Positions 28,488 to 36,733 of a stretch of 64,000 nucleotides of DNA are shown in pieces. Within the stretch, counting starts at the first letter, position 1. Each line of letters starts with the position of its first letter. The DNA is from Bacteroides sp. 43_108. GTDB lineage: Bacteria; Bacteroidota; Bacteroidia; Bacteroidales; Bacteroidaceae. A model generated the notes under the pieces. The model was not told where the DNA came from. It did not search any database and worked only from the letters and a program-made list of their open reading frames with translations. A program made the position numbers and the translations under genes. Where the stretch lies: assembly GCA_001915545.1 (NCBI GenBank), contig MNQS01000023.1, positions 75,705 through 139,704 on the forward strand, in the 5' to 3' direction.

Positions 28488-29657
28488 TCATCCATGACGC
28501 TTCTTCAACTTATCCAAATACCACCTTGTAAATAGACTCACAGGCCCCAATGTCGGTTCCTGGTCTATTTGGGTATCATAGAAATGACGGATAAAATTCG
28601 GATGCGAAGAAGCATGCTTAAGAAGAAATTCAGTACCGGCACCCCACTCTAGCAACATACGCTGATAAACAGAGGCCAGATGCATCATGTGGCGATATCT
28701 CGATATATGATGAACATATCTCACGTCCGGACGCATACTCGAAGCACCTACGATAGAATCTGCAGCATCGCGTCCCGAAGATATTGCATAATATATACCC
28801 TCACCAGTCAAAGACTGAACCAAGCCGGCGGCATCTCCAACAAAAAGTACATGCTCACCATATACAGGACGCTTAGGACAGCAATCTATCGGTATCATCG
28901 CTCCCTTGAAAGGATAAGAATCAATATTATTTACATGCAGTTCTTCCAAGAATTTGCGAAATGTACTGTTGACATCGAAATCCGTGTCAGGCAATTTCAC
29001 AAGCCCTATACACGTTTTGTCTCCCTTAGGAAATGTCCATGCATAGCTTTTCGGCACAATACCGAAATATATACACACGCCGTCACAAGAATAATCCTTT
29101 ACATCAACATTTATTTCCAAACACAAAGAAGGCTGTCTGTGATGTTTTTTTCGATTGTCCCCAGTCAATCTGCGCACCGTACTCAACGCGCCATCAGCTG
29201 CAACAAGATAATCATATCCTATTTCAAGCCCAGAACGCGATTTGATGCAACGTGCATCAAAATCAACAGAAGCAATTTCCTCTCCTGTAATAACCATTCC
29301 TCCTTCGAGTACTACAGCATCAAGAAGAGCCTTGTCAAAACGTCTTCTGTCAACAAGCCTTATATGCCTTTCCGGATTGCATGACACTATCTCCTTTGTA
29401 CCATTGCACAACACGAAACGGCTCTCCTGCACACACTGCGACTCTTTCAGAATCCTTGCCAGACCGGCAGTACCAACAATTCCTTCAAGAGCTTTCGAAG
29501 CCTTATCTGTAAAAAGACCGCCACAAAGTTTGTCACGAGGAAACGTGCGCTTGTCCACTATGCAACACGAATGTCCCAAACGTAAAAGCTCTAGGGCACA
29601 TGCACACCCCGCAGGCCCCGCTCCTACTATTACTGTCTCAAAATTGAGTGCTGACAT
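28488..29657 (-). CDS. FAD-dependent oxidoreductase, geranylgeranyl-reductase family
   Basis: Flavoprotein of 389 residues from the chosen start. The dinucleotide motif VIVGAGPAGCACALELLR is at about 9-26 and the second FAD motif, VLFVGDAAGLVQSLTGEGI, near 276-294, which fits the geranylgeranyl reductase/ChlP group. Members reduce isoprenoid double bonds or act in lipid or menaquinone-related steps; the substrate here is unknown. The start is placed at MSALNFETV. A possible -7 element (plus-strand CAAATATA at 29670-29677) overlaps the longer in-frame start at 29672, which argues against that one. Convergent with the PL10 gene, with 62 bp between. Confidence 0.82.
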   Translation of the reverse strand: MSALNFETVIVGAGPAGCACALELLRLGHSCCIVDKRTFPRDKLCGGLFTDKASKALEGIVGTAGLARILKESQCVQESRFVLCNGTKEIVSCNPERHIRLVDRRRFDKALLDAVVLEGGMVITGEEIASVDFDARCIKSRSGLEIGYDYLVAADGALSTVRRLTGDNRKKHHRQPSLCLEINVDVKDYSCDGVCIYFGIVPKSYAWTFPKGDKTCIGLVKLPDTDFDVNSTFRKFLEELHVNNIDSYPFKGAMIPIDCCPKRPVYGEHVLFVGDAAGLVQSLTGEGIYYAISSGRDAADSIVGASSMRPDVRYVHHISRYRHMMHLASVYQRMLLEWGAGTEFLLKHASSHPNFIRHFYDTQIDQEPTLGPVSLFTRWYLDKLKKRHG

Positions 29658-29694
29658 ATTCTTGTGATACAAATATACTTGTTAATCGAGTTCT

Positions 29695-30228
29695 TCACTC
29701 CTCCTCGTGTCCTGCAGCGCGCAGAATCAGCGTAGTAGCACCGATGGTTATGATTGCACCATCTTCAAGATTCACCCTGTCGCAATCACGCAGAATATCG
29801 TTCATATAAAACGTTCCCGTATCGCTTGGAGCATCGCGAAGAACATACTGAAGCTTACCTTTCTTGTTACGCTTTACAGTTATCACACAGTGAAACGTAT
29901 CAATACTCGGATCTCTGGTTTCAATAGGTTTATTGATAGAAGTACCTTTGACATATCTTCCGAATTCATTTTCGCCGAAATCAAGAGGAATAACCTGTTT
30001 GAAGGCAAACTGGTTTTCCACTACGACAATGCTTCCGAAATCCTTATTATACGCCTGCTCGTCAAGGTGCTTCTCTTCATGTATTTCGTTGAGTCGGCTT
30101 TTGCCGATTCTGATTCCAAACTCCTTTCTGCAATGCTGGCACACAAAAACGAGCGACTGCCCTTCCGTATATTTCGTTTCGTCAAATACAATATAATTAT
30201 CACATTTGGGACATCGCACTCTTTTCAT
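29695..30228 (-). CDS. Zinc-ribbon plus FHA-domain protein
   Basis: Cytoplasmic protein of 177 residues. The N-terminus has a zinc ribbon (CPKCDNYIVF at 5-14 and CQHCRKEFG at 30-38). The C-terminal half is an FHA domain, a phosphothreonine-binding module, with FGRYVKGTSINKP (Gly-Arg of the first loop), the DTFHCVI stretch in place of the usual SRxH, and DGAIITIGATTLIL as the last strands. The canonical Ser-Arg pair is not obvious, so phosphopeptide binding is uncertain. It neighbours a PP2C-like phosphatase and an HU-CCDC81/SPOR protein; a phosphorylation-linked module is a guess. Confidence 0.85.
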   Translation of the reverse strand: MKRVRCPKCDNYIVFDETKYTEGQSLVFVCQHCRKEFGIRIGKSRLNEIHEEKHLDEQAYNKDFGSIVVVENQFAFKQVIPLDFGENEFGRYVKGTSINKPIETRDPSIDTFHCVITVKRNKKGKLQYVLRDAPSDTGTFYMNDILRDCDRVNLEDGAIITIGATTLILRAAGHEEE

Positions 30229-30301
30229 AAGCCTACAGAATAAAGTTTAGAAAATAATAATATCAATGTATACGAAATGAATTACATTTCACTGACGTCA
30301 T

Positions 30302-31408
30302 CTACTTAAGTTCAATAACCCAAGCATCTGAAAAATGAGAGGACTTCTTCTTCAAATCCTTTAGAGCCTTATAAGCATCACTGCTGGTAGCATAATACGA
30401 ATAAAGCACACGTCTCATGCTTTTGGTTTCCAGGACATGAGCATCGTTGAGTCCTTTCTTGGCAAGATTGTCAACAAACTCATCTGCATTGGCCTTCGAT
30501 ACCGAACTTGCTAGTACAATTGAAAAATTCTTCAAATTGTCCTTTTCCATACCAGCAGCCATTTCTGCATTTCCTGACTTTTCTGTTTCAGCAGAAGATG
30601 CACTGCTTTCCTCAACTTCAGCATCCTGTTGCTCTTTACTAGCCTCCATAGCCGTAGCAACACGATTTTTGATATTATTCATCTTTGCCCTATCCTTTAC
30701 AGATGCAAACGACACATGCACTGCACCTGCCTCGCAGACATCAGTCTTATCAATAGAATTGACTGCCGGGAAATAGAACAAAGAGAACAGCAATCCTGCA
30801 AACACTGCAGCAACAGCCAAATCGACCCAACTGCGGTGAAGCTTGATGACAACATGTTCCTTTTCCTCTCTGACACTGATTTCCGATTCGCCTCCAACTA
30901 TATCCGCAGCACTGTGCACTGTCTGTACAGGCGAAATAGATGTGCTTGACAAAGCTTTCTGTATTTCGCGCTCACGTACAAGTTCTGCTACAGTCTTTAC
31001 ATCATAAGAATAAAGACCGTACAACGAAGGAGTAAGCACACCGGCCTCAAAGGCTTCAAATGTAATGTTGCCTCCAAGCTGCTTACGCAATGTACCTATA
31101 CCCTTGAATTCGTACTCGCCTTTAAGGTCAAGTTCGTTAACGACGTCTTCCACATCCATTTCCAACTGTCTCAATGCATCAGGATAACTTGCGTCATAGG
31201 CCTGCATATATGATTGAACCAGTAAACCGTCGTTGGCCTGCAGGTTCTCATTGAAACAGATTACACGATATGGAGGCAAAAAGAGCCCGTCGCCATTCTC
31301 GGAATAGCGTGCAACTGCATGGTTGGCGATGAATCCGCCAAGTCCTGGAACCACGATGCAATCGTGCTCCAGCAGTAGTATCTCTATATGTTCAGATAAG
31401 GAAATCAT
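30302..31408 (-). CDS. HU-CCDC81 and SPOR domain membrane protein
   Basis: Bitopic protein of 368 residues typical of Bacteroidetes. The N-terminal cytoplasmic part (SEHIEILLLEHDCIVVPGLG at 5-24) is the HU-CCDC81-type DNA-binding-like fold. A membrane helix lies at about 197-217. A Glu/Ala/Ser-rich periplasmic linker follows. The C-terminal 75 residues are a SPOR domain (FSIVLASSVSKANADEFVDN), which binds denuded peptidoglycan at the division septum. The protein may link chromosome and cell wall at division; that is inference. The start codon lies only 5 bp downstream of a complete promoter, so the mRNA may be leaderless. Confidence 0.88.
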   Translation of the reverse strand: MISLSEHIEILLLEHDCIVVPGLGGFIANHAVARYSENGDGLFLPPYRVICFNENLQANDGLLVQSYMQAYDASYPDALRQLEMDVEDVVNELDLKGEYEFKGIGTLRKQLGGNITFEAFEAGVLTPSLYGLYSYDVKTVAELVREREIQKALSSTSISPVQTVHSAADIVGGESEISVREEKEHVVIKLHRSWVDLAVAAVFAGLLFSLFYFPAVNSIDKTDVCEAGAVHVSFASVKDRAKMNNIKNRVATAMEASKEQQDAEVEESSASSAETEKSGNAEMAAGMEKDNLKNFSIVLASSVSKANADEFVDNLAKKGLNDAHVLETKSMRRVLYSYYATSSDAYKALKDLKKKSSHFSDAWVIELK

Positions 31409-31412
31409 ACTG

Positions 31413-31442
31413 CAAAGTTATGATGATTTTATTGCATTTCAA
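31413..31442 (-). promoter_or_regulatory. Promoter immediately before the HU-CCDC81/SPOR gene
   Basis: The minus-strand -7 element TAACTTTG (plus CAAAGTTA, 31413-31420) and a TTG (plus CAA, 31440-31442) are 19 bp apart, the expected spacing. The -7 element ends only 4 bp before the ATG at 31406-31408. Confidence 0.65.
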
Positions 31443-31506
31443 AGCTTTTTCTTCTGCATTTTTTTGCCCATATTTAAAGGGCTTCCGCATGTTTTTGAAA
31501 GCACAT

Positions 31507-32334
31507 TTACAGTGTAAATCTCAAGTAGCTTCTGTCGTCGAACGAGCATTGTCCGGCCAACAATCCTTTGGTTGCCTTGAATTTACCCACCATCAATGGA
31601 TCTTCTACAATAAGTCTATTCAGCTCGCATTCGCTCTCGTTCAATGTAGGCATAAGCTTAGGGTATCCGTCCGATGCCAGAACCACACTGTGGCCCCCCG
31701 ACACATCAATGACCTTCAGAAATCTCTGCGGTATCTCAAAACCGTCAATTACACCATAGGAAAACTCATCGCAACACGCATCATTTTGGAAATTGCACTG
31801 CTCTCTAAGCAGAGGCATTATGGCTTCCCGCCCAACATCATGCTTCAATATATCGGAAACAGAAGCACCGCGTTTCATGGCAAGTGCTATCAGAGACGCC
31901 CTCATATATGCAAGAACATCATCTATTTTCTTGGCATTAGTATGCAATACACCGTCCACCATGCACTGGCAATCACCAATCATCCAGACTTCCTTTCTGT
32001 TGTCACAGTATACAACAGTACTGGCAGTCATACGATTTTCAGCATGCTCCGCAACCAAATCCGCCACTCCAGCCTCAACATAAGCATTGCGAATAAGCTC
32101 CGTAACCTCTTCGGCAAAAATCTTAATATCAGCATTCACATCTAGTTTGCACTCAATATATTGCTTTATGAGTTCAGCTGCAGTTCTACCGGTTGATTTT
32201 TCAAGATACTTCATTGTGCCCTTGCTTGTAGAACCGTCAATGACAGCAGCGTAACCGGATGCTACGGCTACAGCATCTTCACACAATTCATCATCATTCT
32301 TTTTGCCGCAGACAAAACATTCTTCTATTTCCAT
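31507..32334 (-). CDS. PP2C-like serine/threonine protein phosphatase
   Basis: Metal-dependent phosphatase of the PPM/PP2C fold, 275 residues. Metal-binding motifs are recognisable in order: EDAVAV near 19-24 (the first Asp), VIDGST near 31-36 (DG motif), MIGDCQ near 117-122, LASDGYPKL near 217-225, and SFDDRSYLRF at the end (the DD motif). It lacks a membrane segment and any extra domain, so it should act in the cytoplasm. No protein kinase gene is seen in the window. The FHA protein two genes away could be part of the same pathway. The gene lies between the secG terminator and the SPOR gene and probably has its own promoter, which I could not identify. Confidence 0.85.
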   Translation of the reverse strand: MEIEECFVCGKKNDDELCEDAVAVASGYAAVIDGSTSKGTMKYLEKSTGRTAAELIKQYIECKLDVNADIKIFAEEVTELIRNAYVEAGVADLVAEHAENRMTASTVVYCDNRKEVWMIGDCQCMVDGVLHTNAKKIDDVLAYMRASLIALAMKRGASVSDILKHDVGREAIMPLLREQCNFQNDACCDEFSYGVIDGFEIPQRFLKVIDVSGGHSVVLASDGYPKLMPTLNESECELNRLIVEDPLMVGKFKATKGLLAGQCSFDDRSYLRFTL

Positions 32335-32376
32335 TCTGCACTATGTTATTTGTTCACTATATAAAACATCCAGACA

Positions 32377-32414
32377 TAAAAAATCCCCTGCTCAGGGCTA
32401 AGCCCTTGCAGGGG
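32377..32414 (-). terminator. Terminator after secG (minus strand)
   Basis: CCCCTGC (32385-32391) pairs with GCAGGGG (32408-32414), with a nested AGGGCT/AGCCCT hairpin inside. On the minus strand it is followed by a T-rich run (complement of 32377-32383). Confidence 0.85.
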
Positions 32415-32457
32415 TATAAATCTTCATTCTGCAGTAAGTTTCAGACCTTACTCAGCT

Positions 32458-32793
32458 TTATTTTGCAGGCTGCTGTCCTGCTGAAGCAGGGAAAGACTGC
32501 ATATTGTTGGCATCTGTGCTGTTCTGCATAGGCAAAGTGTTCTCGATGAGTGCACCGTCAGCCTGAGAACTGTCCGGAAGGAAAGCAACAGAAATGATGC
32601 TCAGAACCACCATTGCAATTGCAAGTCCCCAAGTAGCCTTCTCAAGAAAATCTGTAGTCTTTCTAACTCCCATAATCTGATTTGAAGAAGAGAATCCAGA
32701 TGCAAGACCACCTCCCTTAGACTCCTGTATCAGAACAATTACGCACATCAATACTGATGCCAAAATGACCAAACCGATAATTAATGAATACAT
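32458..32793 (-). CDS. secG: Preprotein translocase subunit SecG
   Basis: Small membrane subunit of the SecYEG translocon, 111 residues. Two hydrophobic helices (about 2-21 and 52-72) flank the conserved cytoplasmic loop VLIQESKGGGLASGFSSSNQ at 20-39, followed by the phenylalanine-containing KTTDFLEKATW motif. The C-terminal 40 residues are hydrophilic, Ala/Gln/Pro-rich. It is the last gene of the operon sigma-54 activator-lptE-TPR-secG. Confidence 0.95.
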   Translation of the reverse strand: MYSLIIGLVILASVLMCVIVLIQESKGGGLASGFSSSNQIMGVRKTTDFLEKATWGLAIAMVVLSIISVAFLPDSSQADGALIENTLPMQNSTDANNMQSFPASAGQQPAK

Positions 32794-32863
32794 TTTTCTA
32801 TTTATTTTTTATTATTATTTTTCTGTTTTTCAATGCCTTCCTGAAGCAGATGCAATCAAGCAA

Positions 32864-33589
32864 TTACGCATTGCCGCCAAGAATAACTTCAAGAAGTTTC
32901 ATCTGATTTGCAAAGTAAGCACTTTTTTTCGGATTATTCAAACATATTTTCTTTAATATTCCAAGAGCTTCAGCATATCGTCCTTGTTTTATATATATGT
33001 CTGTCATTTTTTCCGTATAGATTTCTTCATCTTCAGGTGATATTGCTGGCGAGAAGTTATAATCTTCATCATTCAGATCCGGCATTTCTATTCTCTGCTT
33101 TCCTTTTGTCACCTCAATAAAATTATCTATAAGGCTTTGGCCTCTCAACTTTGGCGCTTCGTCTGCATCCGAAACCACATCATCCTGATTAACAAGGAAA
33201 GCGGCATAGTCGGTAGTAAGGTCCGCCAATGTTGGTTTTGCCCGTTTATTCTCGTTCTCCTCACGTTGATTCGACAAGAAGTTATCAATCAAAGAGATTG
33301 TTCTGTCCTTACCTTTTTCAGATGCGGCAGGAACAGCATTCTCTGGAGTTTCTATAACATAATGTTCACCTTCAATCATATAGAACAAAGCACGTCTGTC
33401 GGGCAAGAACACAGATGCCTTACGCAGTTCCTCACCAAAAGACCTGTCGTGCACGGCATACAGATTGGCCACATACAAAAGCCTTGCTGTCTGAAAAAAC
33501 GGATATTCTTCGACAACAGCTTTCAGTTCAACCAAAGTATCTGCATTAAGTTTGGTTCTATCGTTGATAAGTTCCTTGATGTCAATCAC
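32864..33589 (-). CDS. TPR-like protein of the lptE-secG block
   Basis: Cytoplasmic-looking protein of 241 residues with no signal peptide. The N-terminal part (KAVVEEYPFFQTARLLYVAN at 27-46) and the C-terminal part (YIKQGRYAEALGILKKICLN near 209-228) are TPR-like helical pairs, joined by a charged, low-complexity stretch. I recall this gene as regularly found between lptE and secG in Bacteroidales. Function unknown; the location suggests envelope or secretion-related work. Confidence 0.7.
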   Translation of the reverse strand: MIDIKELINDRTKLNADTLVELKAVVEEYPFFQTARLLYVANLYAVHDRSFGEELRKASVFLPDRRALFYMIEGEHYVIETPENAVPAASEKGKDRTISLIDNFLSNQREENENKRAKPTLADLTTDYAAFLVNQDDVVSDADEAPKLRGQSLIDNFIEVTKGKQRIEMPDLNDEDYNFSPAISPEDEEIYTEKMTDIYIKQGRYAEALGILKKICLNNPKKSAYFANQMKLLEVILGGNA

Positions 33590-33655
33590 TTTTATCTGTA
33601 TTTATTAGAGTTTTTATTTAAATGCCTTATATCGGCAATCCTCCACCTTCAAATA

Positions 33656-34186
33656 TTACCAGTTAGCTACAGTTGCATTGAAAATCTGGTCAACAATGTC
33701 GTCAATCATCTCCTGCACCAGTTCTTCCTGAACAGCATTGAGCTGTTGTGTTGATTCGTATTCGGCTGTAGCAGAGAATTTCTGATCGGAAATGTCTTCC
33801 GAATGGTTGGTGTTGTTCACAAATCTCACATTGACTGTCATCTTCAGCTGGATCTGCGAAGAGAAACCATCAGCCGAAATCGACTTGTTTGTCTGACTGT
33901 ACTCTACGATTTCACCGCTCAACTGCAGGTCACCATTGCGGTTGACAAGCTGCAACTTCGTCTTCTGCGCATACTCATCCGTAAGAGAATTGTAGAACAT
34001 CGACTCCATCGGGCTCCAAACATAAGCCGAACGTATTGGAAATTTTGATATCGATATGGTCTTTACCTTATCGTAATTGATTGACGATGCATTGAACTTA
34101 TACGACACAGTGCATGCGACAAGCAGCATGCACATCATCGCCATCATTACTCCTGAACTCCACAAAGTTCCAAATCTTTTCTTCAT
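33656..34186 (-). CDS. lptE: LPS assembly lipoprotein LptE
   Basis: Outer-membrane lipoprotein that plugs the LptD barrel during LPS insertion, 176 residues from the chosen start. The signal peptide ends in a lipobox LLVAC (Cys at about 25). The mature start SYKFNASSINYDKVKTISIS is the typical opening of Bacteroidetes LptE-like proteins. The start at MKKRFGTLW is preferred; an in-frame ATG at 34213 adds nine charged residues and overlaps the upstream gene. It follows the sigma-54 activator and precedes the TPR gene. Confidence 0.88.
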   Translation of the reverse strand: MKKRFGTLWSSGVMMAMMCMLLVACTVSYKFNASSINYDKVKTISISKFPIRSAYVWSPMESMFYNSLTDEYAQKTKLQLVNRNGDLQLSGEIVEYSQTNKSISADGFSSQIQLKMTVNVRFVNNTNHSEDISDQKFSATAEYESTQQLNAVQEELVQEMIDDIVDQIFNATVANW

Positions 34187-34202
34187 CTTCCTATCTTCTT
34201 TT

Positions 34203-35477
34203 TCACAGATCAAGATCGTATTCCTTTATTTTCCTGTAAAGCGTTCTTTCGCTTATACCCAGTTCCTTCGCAGCCTTCTTTCTTTTTCCGTGGCATCGCT
34301 CAAGAGTCTGGATAATATTGCGTCTCTCAAGTTCCTTCATTGAAAGAGGAGTTTCTTCTATCGTTTCGGCAAACTCCACATCATGTTCAGGGTGAGGTTC
34401 TCGTATCTTGATTTCTGTTGCCGGAGATATGTTTATCTTGGTAGGCTCCAAAGAACCGAAATCCGACATACCGTCAGCATGCATTCCCGAATACGGATCA
34501 TTTACCACAGGCACAGGCGACTGCGTCATTGGATGCACGGAAGTCATGTTGTTCACATTGCTGTGCACCATTTCCTTCAGATCGTTGACATCCTTCCTCA
34601 GATCGAACAATACACGGTAAAGGATTTCTCTCTCGTTTTCGTAAGAATGAGCACCATTGTTGACCGGAACAATACCGCCCTGCTGTTCAACAGGATTGAT
34701 GAATCCAGACAATATCTCCTTGGTTATCTCCCTCTCTTTGCATACAACGGAAATCTGTTCCGTCAAGTTCTTCAGCTGTCGAATATTTCCCGGCCACGTA
34801 TACTGCATGAGAAGATCTTTGGCGTCATCTGTCAGGCGTATAGGAGGCATACCGTATTTTTCAGAAATGTCTGCGGCAAATTTTCTGAACAGAAGCAAAA
34901 TATCGTCCTTTCTTTCCCTAAGAGGCGGAACAGATATAGGAATAGTGTTCAGACGGTAGAACAGGTCCTCTCTGAATCGTCCTTCGCTTATGGCCTTGCG
35001 CATGTTTACATTTGTAGCCGCCACAATTCGCACGTTGGTCTTGCGTACATCGCTCGAACCTACACGTATATACTCTCCTGTTTCCAACACACGCAGAAGA
35101 CGTGCCTGTGTGGCCATAGGAAGTTCACCGACCTCATCAAGGAAAAGCGTTCCGTTGTTAGCGGCTCCGAAATATCCCTCGCGCTCGCCCACTGCTCCGG
35201 TGAACGCACCTTTCTCGTGTCCGAAAAGTTCAGAGTCGATTGTTCCTTCAGGAATTGAACCGCAATTTATTGCAAAAAATTTATTGTGTTTGCGAGAACT
35301 GTAGTCATGTATGATTCGTGGTATAGTTTCCTTTCCGACACCGCTCTCACCCACAATCAGAACTGACAAATCTGTCGGAGCGACCTGTATGGCAATATCG
35401 AGAGCACGGTCGAGAGCAGGCGAACGCCCCACTATACCGTACTTCAGTTTAATCTGCTGAACATCTGATACATTCAT
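34203..35477 (-). CDS. Sigma-54-dependent transcriptional activator lacking a receiver domain
   Basis: AAA+ enhancer-binding activator of RpoN promoters, 424 residues. There is no N-terminal receiver or sensor domain; the protein starts almost directly with the AAA+ module. Walker A is GESGVGKE at 43-50, the sigma-54-contacting GAFTGA loop at 90-95, and Walker B is LFLDEVGELP near 109-118. A linker of about 100 residues follows. The Fis-type HTH at the end is RKKAAKELGISERTLYRKIK. Control must come from expression level or a partner protein. It heads the operon with lptE, the TPR gene and secG. I saw no clear -24/-12 promoter before it; its own promoter is of the housekeeping type. Confidence 0.93.
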   Translation of the reverse strand: MNVSDVQQIKLKYGIVGRSPALDRALDIAIQVAPTDLSVLIVGESGVGKETIPRIIHDYSSRKHNKFFAINCGSIPEGTIDSELFGHEKGAFTGAVGEREGYFGAANNGTLFLDEVGELPMATQARLLRVLETGEYIRVGSSDVRKTNVRIVAATNVNMRKAISEGRFREDLFYRLNTIPISVPPLRERKDDILLLFRKFAADISEKYGMPPIRLTDDAKDLLMQYTWPGNIRQLKNLTEQISVVCKEREITKEILSGFINPVEQQGGIVPVNNGAHSYENEREILYRVLFDLRKDVNDLKEMVHSNVNNMTSVHPMTQSPVPVVNDPYSGMHADGMSDFGSLEPTKINISPATEIKIREPHPEHDVEFAETIEETPLSMKELERRNIIQTLERCHGKRKKAAKELGISERTLYRKIKEYDLDL

Positions 35478-35509
35478 AAAAGAATACTGTTTTTACCGAT
35501 TCTAAATGA

Positions 35510-35540
35510 CAAAATTACACAGTTTAGCTACATGATGCAA
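35510..35540 (-). promoter_or_regulatory. Promoter of the sigma-54 activator-lptE-TPR-secG operon
   Basis: The minus-strand -7 element TAATTTTG (plus CAAAATTA, 35510-35517) and a TTG (plus CAA, 35538-35540) are 20 bp apart. The predicted start near 35503 gives a leader of about 26 nt. Confidence 0.7.
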
Positions 35541-35666
35541 GAAACACTGTCAGATTTTCATTATAAAAAATGCAATTATCCCAAACCGACAACCCCAATA
35601 AGCAGTATCGGCAATGCGCAAGCCCGCACTGCCGATACAACAAATAAAATGCAAATCAAAAAAACA

Positions 35667-36344
35667 TCATCTTTCCCTAATGGCGTTCCATACTCCGGCA
35701 GAACATGCGGCTCCAAGCAGAGGAGCGACAATAAACAGCCACAGCTGTGAGAGAGCCGTACCGCCTGCAAAGACAGCAGGACCTATACTGCGTGCCGGAT
35801 TGACAGAAGTACCGGTTATAGGGATACAAACAATGTGTACCAGAATCAAAGTTAATCCTATGGCCAGACCTGCAAACTGGCCTGCACCATGTTTCTCGTC
35901 CGTGGAACCTAAAACAACCAGGACAAATACAAATGTAAACACAGCTTCAGCTATAAAAGCCTGAAGCATTTCACCGTCATCAAAGGTATTTGCACCCGTC
36001 AACGTCGCACCCGAACTGCCACCTGACGAAGCCAGAACATACAGTATGGCCGAACCGATGAATGCGCCTATGATCTGAAACAAAATATACATGCATGCTT
36101 CTCCGGCTCGCATACGTCCAGACAATGCTACTCCGAACGTAATAGCCGGATTGATATGGCATCCGGAAATTCCGCCTATCGTATACGCCATAGCTACTAC
36201 CGACAAACCGAACGCCATGGCAACTCCAAGAGTACCTACACCGGCACCTACACTCTCAGCGGCGTTGCCTGCAAATACAGCACTTCCGCATCCCATCAGA
36301 ACAAGAATCATAGTTCCGATCATTTCTGCCAGATACTTCTTCAT
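35667..36344 (-). CDS. aqpZ: Aquaporin Z-type water channel
   Basis: Inner-membrane water channel of the MIP family, 225 residues with six helices and two half-helices. Both NPA motifs are present: SGCHINPAITFG near 60-71 and GTSVNPARS near 179-187. The residues before the second NPA (VHIVCIPITGTSVNPAR) give His, Thr and Arg at the selectivity filter positions, as in E. coli AqpZ, so water and not glycerol is the likely substrate. Single gene. A -7-like TATATTTG (plus CAAATATA at 36422-36429) lies 78 bp upstream. Confidence 0.93.
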   Translation of the reverse strand: MKKYLAEMIGTMILVLMGCGSAVFAGNAAESVGAGVGTLGVAMAFGLSVVAMAYTIGGISGCHINPAITFGVALSGRMRAGEACMYILFQIIGAFIGSAILYVLASSGGSSGATLTGANTFDDGEMLQAFIAEAVFTFVFVLVVLGSTDEKHGAGQFAGLAIGLTLILVHIVCIPITGTSVNPARSIGPAVFAGGTALSQLWLFIVAPLLGAACSAGVWNAIRER

Positions 36345-36491
36345 AGCACCATCTTTTTAAAGTTAACAATAATGAAGCCTTTGACTTCGGTCATAAATAT
36401 ATGCAAAAAACCGGTTATATACAAATATATATCAAAATAAATGCACATTTAATTTGATATTAAAAATATTTGCTTATGGCAAGTTTCAAAT

Positions 36492-36570
36492 ACGAAGGCG
36501 CGAAGGTTTACACGCGGGCGCTCGCAAGCATAAATGCGAGCACTCGTAAATTTAATTCCGAGCGCTCATA
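36492..36570. repeat. 22-bp-period intergenic array, locus 2 (4 units)
   Basis: Cores start at 36492, 36514, 36536 and 36558, exactly 22 bp apart: ACGAAGGCGCGAA, GCGGGCGCTCGCA, GCGAGCACTCGTA and CCGAGCGCTCATA. Spacers are 9 bp, mostly A/T-rich. Units 2-4 are close to perfect palindromes. It sits in the 389-bp gap between the divergent aquaporin and TetR genes. Apart from the array, a possible aquaporin -7 element and a GAAC-N5-GTTC dyad near 36692-36704, I see nothing else in this gap. Confidence 0.8.
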
Positions 36571-36733
36571 TTAAAACAGACTGTTATGCAAGCCGTAAAT
36601 CGAAACACTGCAGGAGCTGTTGGTGCTTTATGAAAAAATACATAGATTTGTAAAAAGATAGGACATCTGTCCATATACAGCATTTCGATTTGAACAATAT
36701 GTTCTCAAGACAACAAAAACAGCACAAGAAGAT

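Noticed and set aside
32385..32414. Another member of the 22-bp repeat family (contains AGCCCTTGCA)
   Set aside because: Only one partial core match, no 22-bp step, and the hairpin plus T run fully explains it as the secG terminator.
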